From Podospora bellae-mahoneyi (lineage: Eukaryota > Ascomycota > Sordariomycetes > Sordariales > Podosporaceae), in assembly GCF_035222275.1 (NCBI RefSeq), contig NC_085886.1:3906001-3970000 (forward strand): a stretch of DNA of 64,000 bases. Reading direction: 5' to 3'. Numbering within the stretch: position 1 is the first letter of the stretch; the number at the start of each line of letters is the position of its first letter. The notes beneath the pieces were generated by a model, which saw only the letters and a list, made by a program, of their open reading frames with translations, did no database searches and had not been told where the DNA came from. A program made the position numbers and the translations under genes. Shown here one piece after another: positions 19,186 through 30,008 of the stretch.

Positions 19186-21291
19186 CTATTCTAACTCGGT
19201 CGTGTTGAACAGGCGCGCCCCCGTGTCAGTCACCCCTTTCCCCGTGAACTTGTTGTCGGATAGCCGAAAGGCCACAACGTCCACCTTGGGATCGCCTTGA
19301 TGCAGTTGGTGGAGGACTCCCTCAGGACCGGCAGCAACCGCCTTGGCCTGGACAACCCCAGCCATCACCACAATACCTACTCTGGAATTCAGGCCGCGAA
19401 TGTGTCGCACAAACTCAACAATGCTTTTGCCAGTGTTGACCACCGAGTCGACCAGCAGAACCGTCTCGAGCCCCAACAAGTGACGCGCTTCGACGTCTTC
19501 TGGCCTTTTGGCATGGAGAAAAATGGCAAGCGGAAGCACATCACTGATACCGAATGCCATGGACTCGCCCCCACGCATAAGGGGCACAATTGCTGTCTTC
19601 TTCTCGTTCTTTACGCGATGACCAAGTGTCTGATGCCCCTGAACGTGCGGAATCTCGTACTCCTCGGTGCCAACGACATCCGGCAATAGCTCTGTTGCAA
19701 GATACCGCCCCACGAGTCGATGTGCCTCGCGCAGTGCCGGCCCCGAAACTCTTGCGTCACGCGTGGCTGTGGTCAGAAGCTTGGCAGCAGCTCTGCCTGT
19801 GGCATGAACGATGTGGTGTTCGGCAGTTGGCTGACGTCGATGGTCACGTTGACGGGATATTTCGAAAAGAAATTCGGAGCTCTCGATATTGACAAGGGGA
19901 AGCCTTTCAACATCCAGGCGCGGTGCTGCAGTCTCTGGTAGCAAGACTTGTCGCGGACGAAAGTTACCCGAGTCGATGGCCTGGAGCAAGTGCGTTTCCA
20001 TGCTTCTGCTCCGCACATATTGCTCTCCTACCACTACAATAGCCTCGTCCGCTGCGCGCAACATGGGAATGTCCAAGGGGCTATCTCCAAAGGCCCACAC
20101 ATAGAGGCCATACATGTTTTGCAACCGCTCAACCAGCGACGCCTTGACTTGGGCTGTGACCACAAACCCGTCCGAAATGCGCCCTCCGCCAATGACTTTG
20201 ACTGTCCCCATCAACCCGTGATTGGCCAGGACGATCTCCCAAACACGCCGCAGACCGCACGTTACCACCACTGCTGAGACATTCCTCTTGCGCTCAGCTG
20301 TTTGCAGCAGGGAAACCATTGCTGGATGCATCTTGACCAGGGACGCTATGCTCCGGCAAACCCCCTCAAAGACCTGCTCATCGGAGTATTGTTCATAGAG
20401 CAATGTTGCCTGGCGAAAGGCTGTGTACGAGTATCCCAGCTGGCTGCTGAAGAGCGTGGTCAAAGGATCTTCGAACTTTCCTTCCAACGAGCTCGGATCG
20501 AGTAGATTCTTCTTCAGCATCACCTCCCAAAAAAGCTTGCCCGTATCCTGAGTAGCCAATGTTTTATCGGCATCCAACACCAGCATTGTGCACGGCTGCT
20601 TGCAGTCCATCGTGAAGCCCGACCTGAGGCTGATGCTGTCTAGGCGATTCTGCGCAAGCCGTAGGTTATGTTGGGAGCAATGGTGCTGAAAGTCCAGAAG
20701 AAGGTTGATCATCCTCACCGACAGGGCCCCCCTTTCTGCTTCAGACAACGCAATGAACAGGATGCCGCTGCTACGACACAGCCGCTGGAGCTCCCTCTTT
20801 TCCGTTTTGGCCCAGTCGTCCAAGCGAGCCGGAGTCATTGTGGGCCGCTCTCTCCCCTTGTCGTCTTGACGGCGCAGCGAAACGATATCTGCCGCCGTGT
20901 CGAAGTAGATTATGTGGGTATAAGTTTCGAGGTCGGCCTTGGTGCAGACCTTGTGGTACTGCTGGTCTTTCTCGGACCAGAACATAAAATGACCGGCAAC
21001 AACGGCAACCTTTTGGTTCTTGGTGGCCTCATTTGCAATGGCATTGATCGCAAGTTCACGATAGCGCGCTTTTTCGTCCTGGCTGGCCTGGTGGAAAGCG
21101 GCAAGGCCTCCTGGAAGCAGAGAGGCAATAGCTTGGGAGCCTTCATGAAAGCTGAATTGCTCCTCGCCCAACCTGTTCCTCAGCTCGACTAGCATGGACG
21201 ACTTGCCACAGCCAGGGATGCCGTACACACCAACCACGACTGGTTTGCTGGCTTGAAGAGAGTTTTTGGGTTCTGAATATGGAGTCGCCAT
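19186..21291 (-). CDS. Three-domain fusion: P-loop kinase, HAD phosphatase, uracil phosphoribosyltransferase-like
   Basis: A 701-residue single-exon protein. Domain 1 (about 15-215) starts with Walker A GIPGCGKS (24-31) and resembles small-molecule P-loop kinases. Domain 2 (about 235-435) has HAD motif I DADKTLA (240-246), a Thr-containing motif II region (VVVTCGLRRV, 341-350) and the late motif GDSPLDIPM (402-410), like phosphoserine-phosphatase-type HADs. Domain 3 (about 490-701) is UPRT-like: PLMRGGESMAFGI (570-582), PRPP loop VLLVDSVVNTGKS (611-623) and terminal GKGVTDTGARLFNT (684-697). UPRT makes UMP from uracil and PRPP. The fusion suggests a nucleotide-salvage or metabolite-repair role, but the combined reaction is unknown to me. 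I chose the Met at 21291 (GACACGATGGCG) just before domain 1; the frame runs open to 21483. Confidence 0.85.
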   Translation of the reverse strand: MATPYSEPKNSLQASKPVVVGVYGIPGCGKSSMLVELRNRLGEEQFSFHEGSQAIASLLPGGLAAFHQASQDEKARYRELAINAIANEATKNQKVAVVAGHFMFWSEKDQQYHKVCTKADLETYTHIIYFDTAADIVSLRRQDDKGRERPTMTPARLDDWAKTEKRELQRLCRSSGILFIALSEAERGALSVRMINLLLDFQHHCSQHNLRLAQNRLDSISLRSGFTMDCKQPCTMLVLDADKTLATQDTGKLFWEVMLKKNLLDPSSLEGKFEDPLTTLFSSQLGYSYTAFRQATLLYEQYSDEQVFEGVCRSIASLVKMHPAMVSLLQTAERKRNVSAVVVTCGLRRVWEIVLANHGLMGTVKVIGGGRISDGFVVTAQVKASLVERLQNMYGLYVWAFGDSPLDIPMLRAADEAIVVVGEQYVRSRSMETHLLQAIDSGNFRPRQVLLPETAAPRLDVERLPLVNIESSEFLFEISRQRDHRRQPTAEHHIVHATGRAAAKLLTTATRDARVSGPALREAHRLVGRYLATELLPDVVGTEEYEIPHVQGHQTLGHRVKNEKKTAIVPLMRGGESMAFGISDVLPLAIFLHAKRPEDVEARHLLGLETVLLVDSVVNTGKSIVEFVRHIRGLNSRVGIVVMAGVVQAKAVAAGPEGVLHQLHQGDPKVDVVAFRLSDNKFTGKGVTDTGARLFNTTELE

Positions 21292-21853
21292 CGTGTCGGC
21301 GTCAATATCACTTTGTTGCTGGTTGGAAACAACGGTGGCGAGCTGGAACGAGGAGAGTATGCGTTTAATATCTCTGTCTTTTCCTTGCCGGTGACGCCAA
21401 CATATACTCATGTCCATTCCCTCCCGTTCCCTCCCTTCCAGTCTCAGTTTGACTGGGCCTCTCGCGATGGTTGTAGGCCTCACTGCTTCCGCTCAGCAAA
21501 CACTCGGATTCAGGTTGCACAAGTTGAGGCCTACCATGACAGCCCTGGTGCTCATTCTCGCACATGCGTGTCTCCGGTGCTTTCTTTCGTCATGTTCATT
21601 CACCGCTCCCACCCCTTGTTGAATTATATCACCATCTGGCTCACGTCACTATCCAAAGCTGGATATGCACAGCGCAAACACGGGACAGGCTGAGACGATG
21701 CACTGGGAAACAAATTTTTGGCCATGAAGCTTCATTACGATTCGTCAAGGTTTCATTCGTGTCATATTATACATTAACCCACCCGGCTGGGCTACCCCTG
21801 TCCGGCACCCTCACGGGTATCAAAATATACAAGGATCACTCCGTCCGCGTTAT
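21292..21853. other. Intergenic, no supported gene
   Basis: It contains the promoter of the fusion gene and the 3' region of the CFEM gene. No coding content recognised. Confidence 0.45.
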
Positions 21854-22409
21854 TCAGAGGAGGGCGGCCATGGCCAAGGGGAGAGCGGCACCGACGAGGC
21901 CGGCGGTGAGGCCGGCGGCGCCAGAGCCGGGAGCGCTGGTCTCGGCAGGGGCGGCATCGTCGGTCGTGGTCGAGGTGGCAGCAGGACCAGCGCTGGACGA
22001 AGCAGAGTCGGTGGGGAGCTCCAGGGTGCCGCCGCCGATGGTGGTGGTCATGGGAGCAACCTCGTCGCACATGGAGATGACAGAGGGAAGGACCTCAGCT
22101 GGGGAGAGATTGATGGTCAGCAAGCACTCAGAGCCAAACAGGGCGGTTAAACATACCAACAGCAACGTCCTGACCGCAGGCAACCATGACGCAGGCAACG
22201 CTGGCATCGTAGATGGCACGGTAGTTTTCGAGAATGCAGAAGCACTCGAGCTCGGTGTCGTCCTTGCAGGTGGTGGCGCTCTTGCGGGCGTCGCTGAGGC
22301 ACTTGAGCGAGCACTCGGGAACGTAGTCACCGAGGGTGGTGTGGTCGTGACCCTCGTGGGCAACAACACCGGCAACGGCGGCAGCGAGGAGAGCGGTGAT
22401 GTACTTCAT
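21854..22409 (-). CDS. GPI-anchored CFEM-domain protein
   Basis: Two exons (22409-22157 and 22098-21854, 58-nt intron) encode 165 residues. A signal peptide (MKYITALLAAAVAGVVA) is followed by HEGHDH, so the mature N-terminus would be His-rich. The eight CFEM cysteines are in order: CSLKC, TTC, ECFC, ACVMVAC and MC. A Ser/Thr/Ala/Pro-rich stretch and a C-terminal hydrophobic tail (GLTAGLVGAALPLAMAALL) fit GPI attachment, with Ser/Gly omega-site candidates in APGSGAAG. CFEM proteins of Candida bind heme and relay it to the cell; others act in adhesion or effector functions. A role in iron/heme handling is suggested by the divergent siderophore transporter. A TATAAA box lies 118 bp upstream on the coding strand (22527-22532). 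Confidence 0.9.
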
Positions 22410-22701
22410 TCTGGCAGACGGATGGGTCTCGACGGTTGTTGAGTAGGTAGTAGCTGGTGGGAGGCAGAGAACAACAACATCAGGGCGGGCGATCACTTTC
22501 CCCCGAGCTCAGCTCTTGCAGAGCTCTTTATAGGGTCACGTCGAATGGGGTGGGTAGCCTCGGTTTCTGGTGGGCGGGTGTGTCTGCAACGGAGGCCCTG
22601 CTGGGCGGCGACAAGGGCTGTCCGGTCTCGCATCGCAGTGCAGAGCTTGCGGCGCTATCGCCAATAGCCCCATCGAGGCCGTGCATGCATGGGCCTTGGC
22701 A

Positions 22702-22718
22702 ATCAGATGATCAGATAA
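22702..22718 (+). promoter_or_regulatory. Candidate SreA-type GATA site pair
   Basis: Two overlapping copies, ATCAGATGA and ATCAGATAA. The second is a perfect ATCWGATAA. It is placed 293 bp from the CFEM start and 436 bp from the transporter start. Confidence 0.6.
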
Positions 22719-22754
22719 TGGAGATTAGATCGAACCCCTGTCTGTTGGCCGTGG

Positions 22755-22774
22755 CCAATTTTTTTTCTTCGAAT
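22755..22774 (+). promoter_or_regulatory. Candidate CCAAT/HapX composite site
   Basis: CCAAT at 22755-22759, twelve intervening bases (mostly T), then AAT at 22772-22774. The spacing fits the bipartite HapX motif, but the second half is short, so chance occurrence is plausible. Confidence 0.4.
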
Positions 22775-22925
22775 CGGGATGCAGATTTTGCCGGGGCTCG
22801 ACCCCTCTCTCGTCCTCGTCCCGGTGAAGGACGGGCTTGGGGGTGGGTGATTGTGGATCCAGGTTGCCCCATCCGCCCGCCGAGGATCCGGAAATTCTCG
22901 CAAGCTGGTTTTGGGAGTGTGTGAT

Positions 22926-22978
22926 TTGGGAGCGTGGGAGTGTGAAAGTGTGGGAGTGTGAAAGTGTGGGAGTGTGCA
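22926..22978 (+). repeat. G-rich 18-bp tandem repeat
   Basis: About three copies of a unit reading GTGTGGGAGTGTGAAA with small changes, about 180 bp upstream of the siderophore transporter start. Confidence 0.75.
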
Positions 22979-23153
22979 TGGCTGCGATTGACGGGTCTGT
23001 TGGGTGGTAGAGAGGTGCGAAAGGGGATTAACTCGTTAATAAAACATCACCCACGTCTCTCGCCTGTTTTGCTGCTTGCCTTGCTGTGTTCCGTCTTGCC
23101 ATTCTTGGCATATATCGTTTCTTCCTCTGTCACCACCGTCCACTGCCGCAGCC

Positions 23154-25021
23154 ATGGCCATGGAGAAGCAGCCAGCCAGCTTGTCGGCGGATGAGGGCGT
23201 TAGTCCCGTCATCGAAGAGAGAGGACACAGCTCTGCGGACCTGGAGAAAGACGCCATCTCCAGCGATGCTCAGGCTGGTGTTCGAGCCATCGAGGCCGCG
23301 CAGCTCGTCTGGCCAAAGTCGCACCTCATTGGAGCCTATGTCTTGTAAGAAGGCGGTTGAACAGACAGCTTGAGGATGGGACGCTAACCGGTGTATTTGA
23401 CAGCATCTGGCTCATCTACTTTGTCACGTCGCTGCAGGAGGTGTGCGCCAGGGCGTACAGCCCCTTCGTCACCAGCACCTTCTCTTCCCACAGTCTGACT
23501 CCCGTGGTGTACATTGTCTCGAGCATTCTTGGCGGCGTCTCCAAGCTGCCCCTGGCCAAGATTCTTGACATTTGGGGTCGGCCGCAGGGCATGGCTCTCA
23601 TGCTCCTCATTTGGACGATTGGCTTCGTCATGATGGCTGCGTGCAAGAATGTTACGCAGTACGCGGCCGCCTATGTGTTTTCCACCGTTGGGTAAGTTCA
23701 GGCATGGTACAAAGTCGAGTTTTATCTGGATCTTGAGAAACTGACCGGCACCGTGACCACCAATAGTGCGCAGGGCATCAGCTACTGCATCACCGTCTTC
23801 GTTTCCGACACGACCAGCTTGAAGAACAGAGGTCTGATGCTCGCCTACGCCACCTCCCCATACATTGTGACGACCTGGGCCGGCGGTCCCATTGCCGACA
23901 GATTCATCATGAACGGAGGTCCTGGCTGGAGATGGGGCATGGGCATGTGGGCCATCGTCACGCCCGTGATTGTCACCCCCTTGATTCTCATCTTTATTTA
24001 CAACCAGCACCGTGCTGAAAAGATGGGTCTCATCCAGCCGCGCCAGTTTGGAAAGATTACCTTTACCCGCGTCAAGGAGGCTGTGATCCAGATGGATCTC
24101 CTCGGCATCTTTATCCTCGGCGTCGGTCTCTCCATGTTCCTTGTTCCCATTGCCATCTACAAGTATCAAGCCGACGAATGGCGCTCACCGCTCATCATCT
24201 GCCTTCTCATCTTTGGCGGTCTCCTCGTGGCCGGTTTTGTTGCCTATGAGAAGTGGCTCGCACCCGTCAACTTTGTCCCTGCCCACCTCCTCCGCCACCC
24301 CAACGTCCTCCTGGCGGGCATCATGCTCACCCTCATCTTTGCCAGCGCCATGGTCTGGGGCAACTTCTTCTCGTCCATGTGCATGGTCGCCTGGAACACC
24401 ACCGTGACCGAGGCCACGTACATCTCCAACATTTACCGCACCGGCATGTGCTTCGCCTCCATCCCCCTCGGATGGGCCATTCGCAAGACTCGTCGCTTCA
24501 AGTGGGTTGCCGTCTACTACTCGCTGCCGCTGATGCTCCTCGGCATCGGCCTGATGATCGAGTTCCGCCGCCCCGACGTCAACATTGGCTACATTGTCAT
24601 GACGCAAATCTTTGCCTCGTTTGCCGCTGGGCCCTTGGTCGTCGCATCCGAGCTCGCCATGATGAGCCAGGTCACCCACAACCAGATGGCTGCCATCCTC
24701 GCCATCCTGGACCTCTTTGGCAGTGTAGGCACGGCAGTTGGCTCCACTGTTGCGTCAGCCGTCTGGACCAACGTGTTCCCCGGGGCCATCCGGGACAGGC
24801 TTCCCCAGCTGACCGACATGCAAGTCACCAGCATCTCTGGAAGCATGTACACGCAGCTCGGCTACCGCAAAGGCACACCCATCCGTCTCGGCATCTCATG
24901 GGCCTATCACGACGCACAGCAAGTCTTGTTGATCATCAGCATGGTCATGATTGGCTGCGGCTGGATCTTGACATGGTTCTGGAAGAACACCAGGTTGTCA
25001 GACAAGCAGTCCCAGCACTAG
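23154..25021 (+). CDS. MFS siderophore-iron transporter
   Basis: Three exons (23154-23344, 23404-23691, 23767-25021) encode 577 residues. A hydrophilic N-terminus (about 55 residues) precedes 14 expected membrane spans. Features of the fungal siderophore transporter (SIT/ARN) family are visible: FIWLIYFVTSLQEVCARAYS at TM1, LAKILDIWGRPQGMAL (the motif A loop with D-x-x-GR), SYCITVFVSDTTSLKNRG, and the extended loop and helix pair near the end (GSMYTQLGYRKGTPIR). Such carriers import ferri-siderophores across the plasma membrane with proton symport. The start ATGGCCATGG follows CCGCAGCC. Introns are 59 and 75 nt. It shares a divergent promoter with the CFEM gene, supporting iron-controlled expression. 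The specific siderophore cannot be told. Confidence 0.92.
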
Positions 25022-25575
25022 GGTTCATTGGGTAGATACAGACAGATGCATGTTTCATTGGATAATTTGATACCAATTCGCCGGGAGGCGAAATAGCTCT
25101 CTGCACAGTGAGCAGAGGGTTCAGCATAATAAAAAGTGTTTTCCCAGGCCTGATGGTCTTTTGACCTGTTCTGTATTTTATATTTGTGGCCAATTATGTA
25201 ACTACCATACTATATGTCTTCCATCCCATCACATGGGCTGAAGAAAAATCTATAAAGGGGTATCAGTTGAGTTGAAAGCACGTCTCCGCCTCTTCCTCCC
25301 TCTCTTGCTCTTCCCACCGCGAACCTGGTCTCCGTCGTGGCATCGCCCAAAACGGACACGGGGTATTTGTTGAAAACAGATTGACTCGCTCGCATCCATA
25401 AAAGCATCCCGCCATCTCCTTAGGGTATCCAACCATCATGATCATTAGTATCTGTTGAGCCTCAGGTTGCACTCACTTGAAACATTGCACACACACCCAA
25501 AACGCCCGGCGACTATACGTTACGTTGAATAAACATGCACACGGAATATCGACTTGGTCTTCAAAGCCGAAGGAC
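25022..25575. other. Convergent 3' spacer
   Basis: Lies between the ends of the siderophore transporter and the APC permease. AT-rich in part (25100-25260). No gene supported. Confidence 0.5.
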
Positions 25576-27341
25576 TTAGTCCTTCTTGATGGATGGCTCA
25601 GACGCTTGCTGAGGACCAGAAGACAAGCCCGGAACGACACCGCCATCCCGAGACACGGGCTGGACGCCAAGGGACTCGGTAGGGGGGCCGCGGTAGTTCT
25701 TGTGACCCCAGACGGCGTACCACGCAGCCGCGATGGCCACGAAGCCGACCAAGACAGCAGGAGCATAGTTGACCGTCTCAGGAGTGACGGGAAGCAGGGC
25801 AGGCATGCAAAAGAGCGGAAGGGCGAGGGCGGACCAGGCTGCAGAAATGATTAGCATGTGGAAAACCGAAAAGTCAGGTGCTGCCAAGGGGAAACATACC
25901 CAGAGCAATGATGTTGCAGAACCAGCCAAACTTGCCCAAGAAGAACTTGCCGCCCTTCACCTGGGCTCTGCCCTCGAGCATGGACACGGCGATGGGGGCG
26001 GCATACGCGAGGGTCAGGGAAATGACACCCACGCCGGAAAAGGCGTTGAACGCTACGGGAGATCCAAAGTAGATGGCACCCAGAATGATCTGAATCGCCA
26101 TGGACAACATCATGGCGTTGAGGGGAACATCCAGCTTGGTGTTGACCACCTTCCACCACTTGGAACCGGGGATGGCACCGTCGCGAGCAAAGGCCCACGT
26201 GCAGCGCGAAGCAGCGGTTGTGCAGGCGGTACCGCAAAGGATACCCAAAACCATGATGGGAACCAGGAGGGCAAAGGCACCCCCTTCGGAGCCAACGGCA
26301 GACTTGAGGATGGCCGGGACAGGCTGTGCCAACTGCACCATCAACGCCAGGTCGGGAAGAACAAACATGAGCGGCACGAGGAACAGGAGCCCGCCAATGG
26401 TGTTGATGAGGATGGTAATAACCATGGCCTTGGGGACCTGGGTGGCGGGATGCTGGACCTCTTCGCACATGGAGATGACCATACCGGTAGACGAGGTGGC
26501 ATACCCGGCGTGAAGGAGGCCGACCATGAACGACCAGCCGGCAGGCCAGCCGGAGGTGGGCTCAAAGTGGGTGAAGGCGTATTCGGCGGAGCGGCGGCCT
26601 TCCTTGGCAACGGCGAGGACGGTAATGAGGATGGCAAGGATGCCGGCGAAGGTCCAGAACACGGCAAAGGTCTGTAGAACAGCAAGAAGGTTAGCGACAG
26701 ACAAGCAAGACACGGGATGCGAGACTCACATCGAGGAGGGGCAAGTGGCGGTTGCCAAAGGCCGAGATGGCATTGCACAGCAAAGTGATGGCCAAAAAGG
26801 TCAGCCAGATCTGGTATGTCTCGGCGCCCCAGATCTCCTCGCCCTCGGAGTTGGTAAAGACATTGACGCAGGCAACATAAAACAAGGTGGTTCCGAACTG
26901 CACAGCAAGAGTGATGGTGATGTTGCCGACGACATAGCACCAGCCGCAAATGTAGGCGCTGAGCCTGCGAATCTTTGCGGGCGCAAGCATAAAGGTCTGG
27001 TAGTAGACACCTCCGGCGGTGGGATACACGCTTGTGATTTCTCCCAGCGAAGCGGCGACACAGAGAATGATCAGGGAGACGATGACCCAGCCCCAAATGA
27101 CAACGGCCGGGCCGCCGCCCTGGAGCGGATAGTAGAGCGTCGTAGCGAGACCGTAGGGGATCGAGGCGAGCACAAAGGACATGAAGGCGACATGCCAAGT
27201 GGAACGAGTGCGCACCAACTCGGCCTTGTAGCCCATGGCCTCGAGGAGCCCATCGGCATCGTCAGAGTCGTTGCCGGACGACGCCCGTATCTCGGGGGCG
27301 GCCACAACGGCGGCGGCGCCGGTGGCGGCTTGTGGGCTCAT
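25576..27341 (-). CDS. APC-family amino acid/GABA-type permease
   Basis: Three exons (27341-26730, 26671-25900, 25838-25576) give 548 residues. About 60 hydrophilic residues precede TM1 (STWHVAFMSFVLASIPYGLA). Family blocks include GEITSVYPTAGGVYYQTFML, the substrate-loop region GYATSSTGMVISMCEEVQHP and RCTWAFARDGAIPGSKWWKV. These match the fungal GABA/choline/polyamine branch (UGA4/HNM1-like) of the amino acid-polyamine-organocation superfamily; the substrate is inferred at subfamily level only. The protein ends with a hydrophilic tail (VSRDGGVVPGLSSGPQQASE). Introns are 58 and 61 nt. It converges with the siderophore transporter. Confidence 0.9.
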
Positions 27342-28401
27342 TGGGTGGTTTTTGGGGCTCTTGCGGGGCCGTCGGACGGCTAAACAAACAACAGCTGGCG
27401 CACGACGCAGAATTTTGCAGACGGCAGGAGAAACGTGAGCCTTGTCAAACACAAAAAAAAGAGACGACGAAAGGATCAGGGTGGGATTTAAGCCATGTAG
27501 GAAGCTGCATCCTGCCCGAGGTACCCTCTGATTACGTACAGATAAGCTGGTCCCTGGGGAGCCAAGCACCCGGAGTGGCAGGCACAACCAGGTGAGCCAT
27601 GTCCCCGGGGAAGCGCTACAGCATGCGCTACTGTTATTCAGGACCAGTGTGGGGTGCCTAAGGTACCAGGTATTCCAGTGTTTTTTTTTTTGTGCTTGCA
27701 AAACCAACAGCCAAGCAGTTGGGCTCCCAAAGCTGTGGCAGGTGGCTTCAGCGGTGTCTCATTCTCCTGTTATTCGTTCCACGGTACTAGGTATCAGACA
27801 GTCTCACAATGTTTTGGAGCCATCTGATTTTCCACGTCGTTTTTTCTCCAATGGTAGGCACGTGAGTCGGTGGCCTGTGCAGCATCTGGCATTGGCCAAT
27901 GGACATGAACGGTTTTCCGACACAGGATCGAGCTAAGCAATTTTTGGCGTCATTGGGCATGGGAGAGTGGGGGTCCAGCTCTTGTCCCGAACCGCGGCGC
28001 TGGAAGTGCTTTCTCAACATCTCACTGCAGAGTCTCCCACGCCCGTGGAGCTGTCAAGAACACGCTGCAGTTTAGACAGATGGTTAGCGTGTCTTTTTTG
28101 ACAGAGAAACATCACACCATGCCCCGCGATTATCGCAATGCTGGGCTTCAATAGCTTCTGTGTCTTACGCCCGAGAAATTCCGGGGTCAAGCCAAGAACC
28201 TGGGGATTGGCTTGCCAAATCCTATCAGGTGGGGAATACCTGTTGGTTGCATGTGAAGACCACCTGACAGATAAACAGTATTTGAGCCATTGTTGACATT
28301 GCCAGCACACTTGGACATGCTATTCTATACTCTTTTGAACCAGCCATCAGCGGGTATCATTATCTCCCGGGAATCATCTTGCAACAGAACAGTATAGTGT
28401 G
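27342..28401. other. Intergenic, no supported gene
   Basis: The stretch holds the permease promoter (with a pyrimidine/A-rich leader near 27450) and the 3' end of the next gene. Frames here are short and have no recognisable content. Confidence 0.45.
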
Positions 28402-29216
28402 TTACACATGGCCACGGCCAGAGCGTGCAATAGGCTCCCCAACATAGTCGTACACCATCTTCACCTTGGCTACTTGGCTCCCCTTCACGGTTACGGCCCA
28501 CTTGACCAGCCTTTTCTCCCCAGCAATCACCTCGAAGCCCCATTCGACAGTCGACCTCCATCCAGCGCCCTTGCCCAACTGACTCAAACTCTCCATCACC
28601 TCGATCATGACGGCCCGTTCCGGTAAGCCGACATCAGGATCCGTCTCCATTCCCAACTCAAACGCCATCTGTCCGATCTGAGCACCGCTCTTTTCCGTTG
28701 TCATTTTCTCTCCTGTTGTGTACGTTGGTGTTCTGTTGACAAAATCATACCGACATCGTACACGCACCGGCCCTAGTGGCGCGGGAAGAACGACGGCTCG
28801 GTCCTCGTTGTCCAAGATGTACATGTTGTCGTTCATGGGAATGTTGAACCTGCAGCCACCAAACCAGGGGCGGCGGACTGTCTGTTGAAAGCTAAACACC
28901 ACATCGTCGGAGAAGGGTAAGCAGTAAGGATGCTTGATGTATTCCTGCTCAATGGTCATGAAGGAGAGGAGCTTTCGAGTCCAGAAAGATGTCCCTTGCT
29001 GCTCCATGTTAGCAACACGACAAAACGATGCCTCAGCAACGAAAATCGTACCATCTTGTATGCCTCCTTCATGTTATCAGAGAGCTTTCGGTTGAAGCGC
29101 CAGCGGCCACTGATGTCGAGTACTGAAGTCTGAGTAGGCGCCGCCATGGTGTATGTGAGAGCGTGAGTAGCGGGCATCGGCGATGGCGACAAGTCTTCTG
29201 ATGAATAGTCTGTCAT
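28402..29216 (-). CDS. Conserved fungal protein with calycin-like pattern
   Basis: Two exons (29216-29052 and 28998-28402) encode 253 residues. The signature TSVLDISGRWRFNRKLSDN near the N-terminus, then FWTRKLLSFMTIEQEY, and the end TVEWGFEVIAGEKRLVKWAV followed by KMVYDYVGE match a fungal family of about 200-250 residues whose members begin LDISG. The alternating strands suggest a lipocalin-like barrel binding a small hydrophobic ligand; this is inference. The intron ends at a tandem acceptor (GAG/CAG), so a one-residue variant is possible; I used CAG. A second start at 29147 (ACCATGGCGGCG) would remove 23 residues and is equally plausible. Confidence 0.72.
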
Positions 29217-30008
29217 TTTAACAATTTGTTGTCCTGTGAGAGATTGTCTTCTGAGCAGTCTAAAAACGTTTTCGGTGCCAGTAAAGTTTGTTTCCGTTCG
29301 CGACTGCTTCTTTCCGAGCGATTGTCGCACAGTTTTGTAACAGCGGGTGCCTGCATTCTATCGAAAGTTGTCCTTCCCCGCGACGCGCCCGCTCAGATAG
29401 TTGACTGGAATGTGGTGGTTTGATGCAAGGGGGTTGGCAGGACAGATACTAGAGGCCGATGAAACCATCGTATTGATGTGAGACAGTTCATTTTCAAATC
29501 TTGAAAACCGAATGCGGGCCGCTTCAAGAAACTCGGCAATTGTGTCTCGGCAGAACATGTATTAAGCACAATCTTGCAAACATAAAACTTAAAGGTGTCC
29601 AGTCTTGGCGATGCAAGAGGCCGGTTATAGGATGGTAAGTAGTTGGTAGGGTAATATATCGGTTTCATCTCTGTCGAGGCCGTGGGCTTGATGGAAACAT
29701 CATCTGGGCTGGGTTTTGCTTGGGGGAGGACTTTCATGACCCTGTTCACTCTAGCCTGGATCAAACCATTTGATGCAGCGATGCATATACATGCCTGGTT
29801 AAGAACAAAGCAGTCTATAATCAAATATATGGGGTTGATCAAGCATGGCAAGCTGTAAAGAGTCTCGAAAAGCCTTTCCTTGTCCAGTCGGTGACACCAT
29901 TAACCTCACGAGGTCAGCTTCCGGCACCCATCTAAAACTAAACAAATATTTTTCCAGCCCAAGAAGATGCCCTCAATATTGTTAGCATCATCCACACTCT
30001 GCACCTCC
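29217..30008. other. Intergenic, no supported gene
   Basis: A 152-codon minus-strand frame (29393-29851) has no recognisable motif and lies where a promoter and a 3' region are expected. I leave it unannotated. Confidence 0.4.

Larger units (their letters stand above)
22410..23153. promoter_or_regulatory. Divergent CFEM / siderophore-transporter promoter with iron-type motifs
   Basis: The 744-bp region has ATCAGATGATCAGATAA at 22702-22718, containing ATCAGATAA, which matches the ATCWGATAA site of SreA/SRE-type GATA iron repressors, overlapped by a near copy. At 22755-22774 CCAAT is followed after 12 bases by AAT, fitting the CSAAT-N12-RWT motif I recall for the CBC:HapX complex. Both motifs are seen; function is inferred. 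An 18-bp G-rich tandem repeat follows at 22926. Confidence 0.6.

Noticed and set aside
23384-24169. 261-codon minus-strand frame opposite the siderophore transporter
   Set aside because: A GC-rich codon shadow of a well-supported gene.
29393-29851. 152-codon minus-strand frame
   Set aside because: No family resemblance, and it lies where a promoter and a 3' region are expected.
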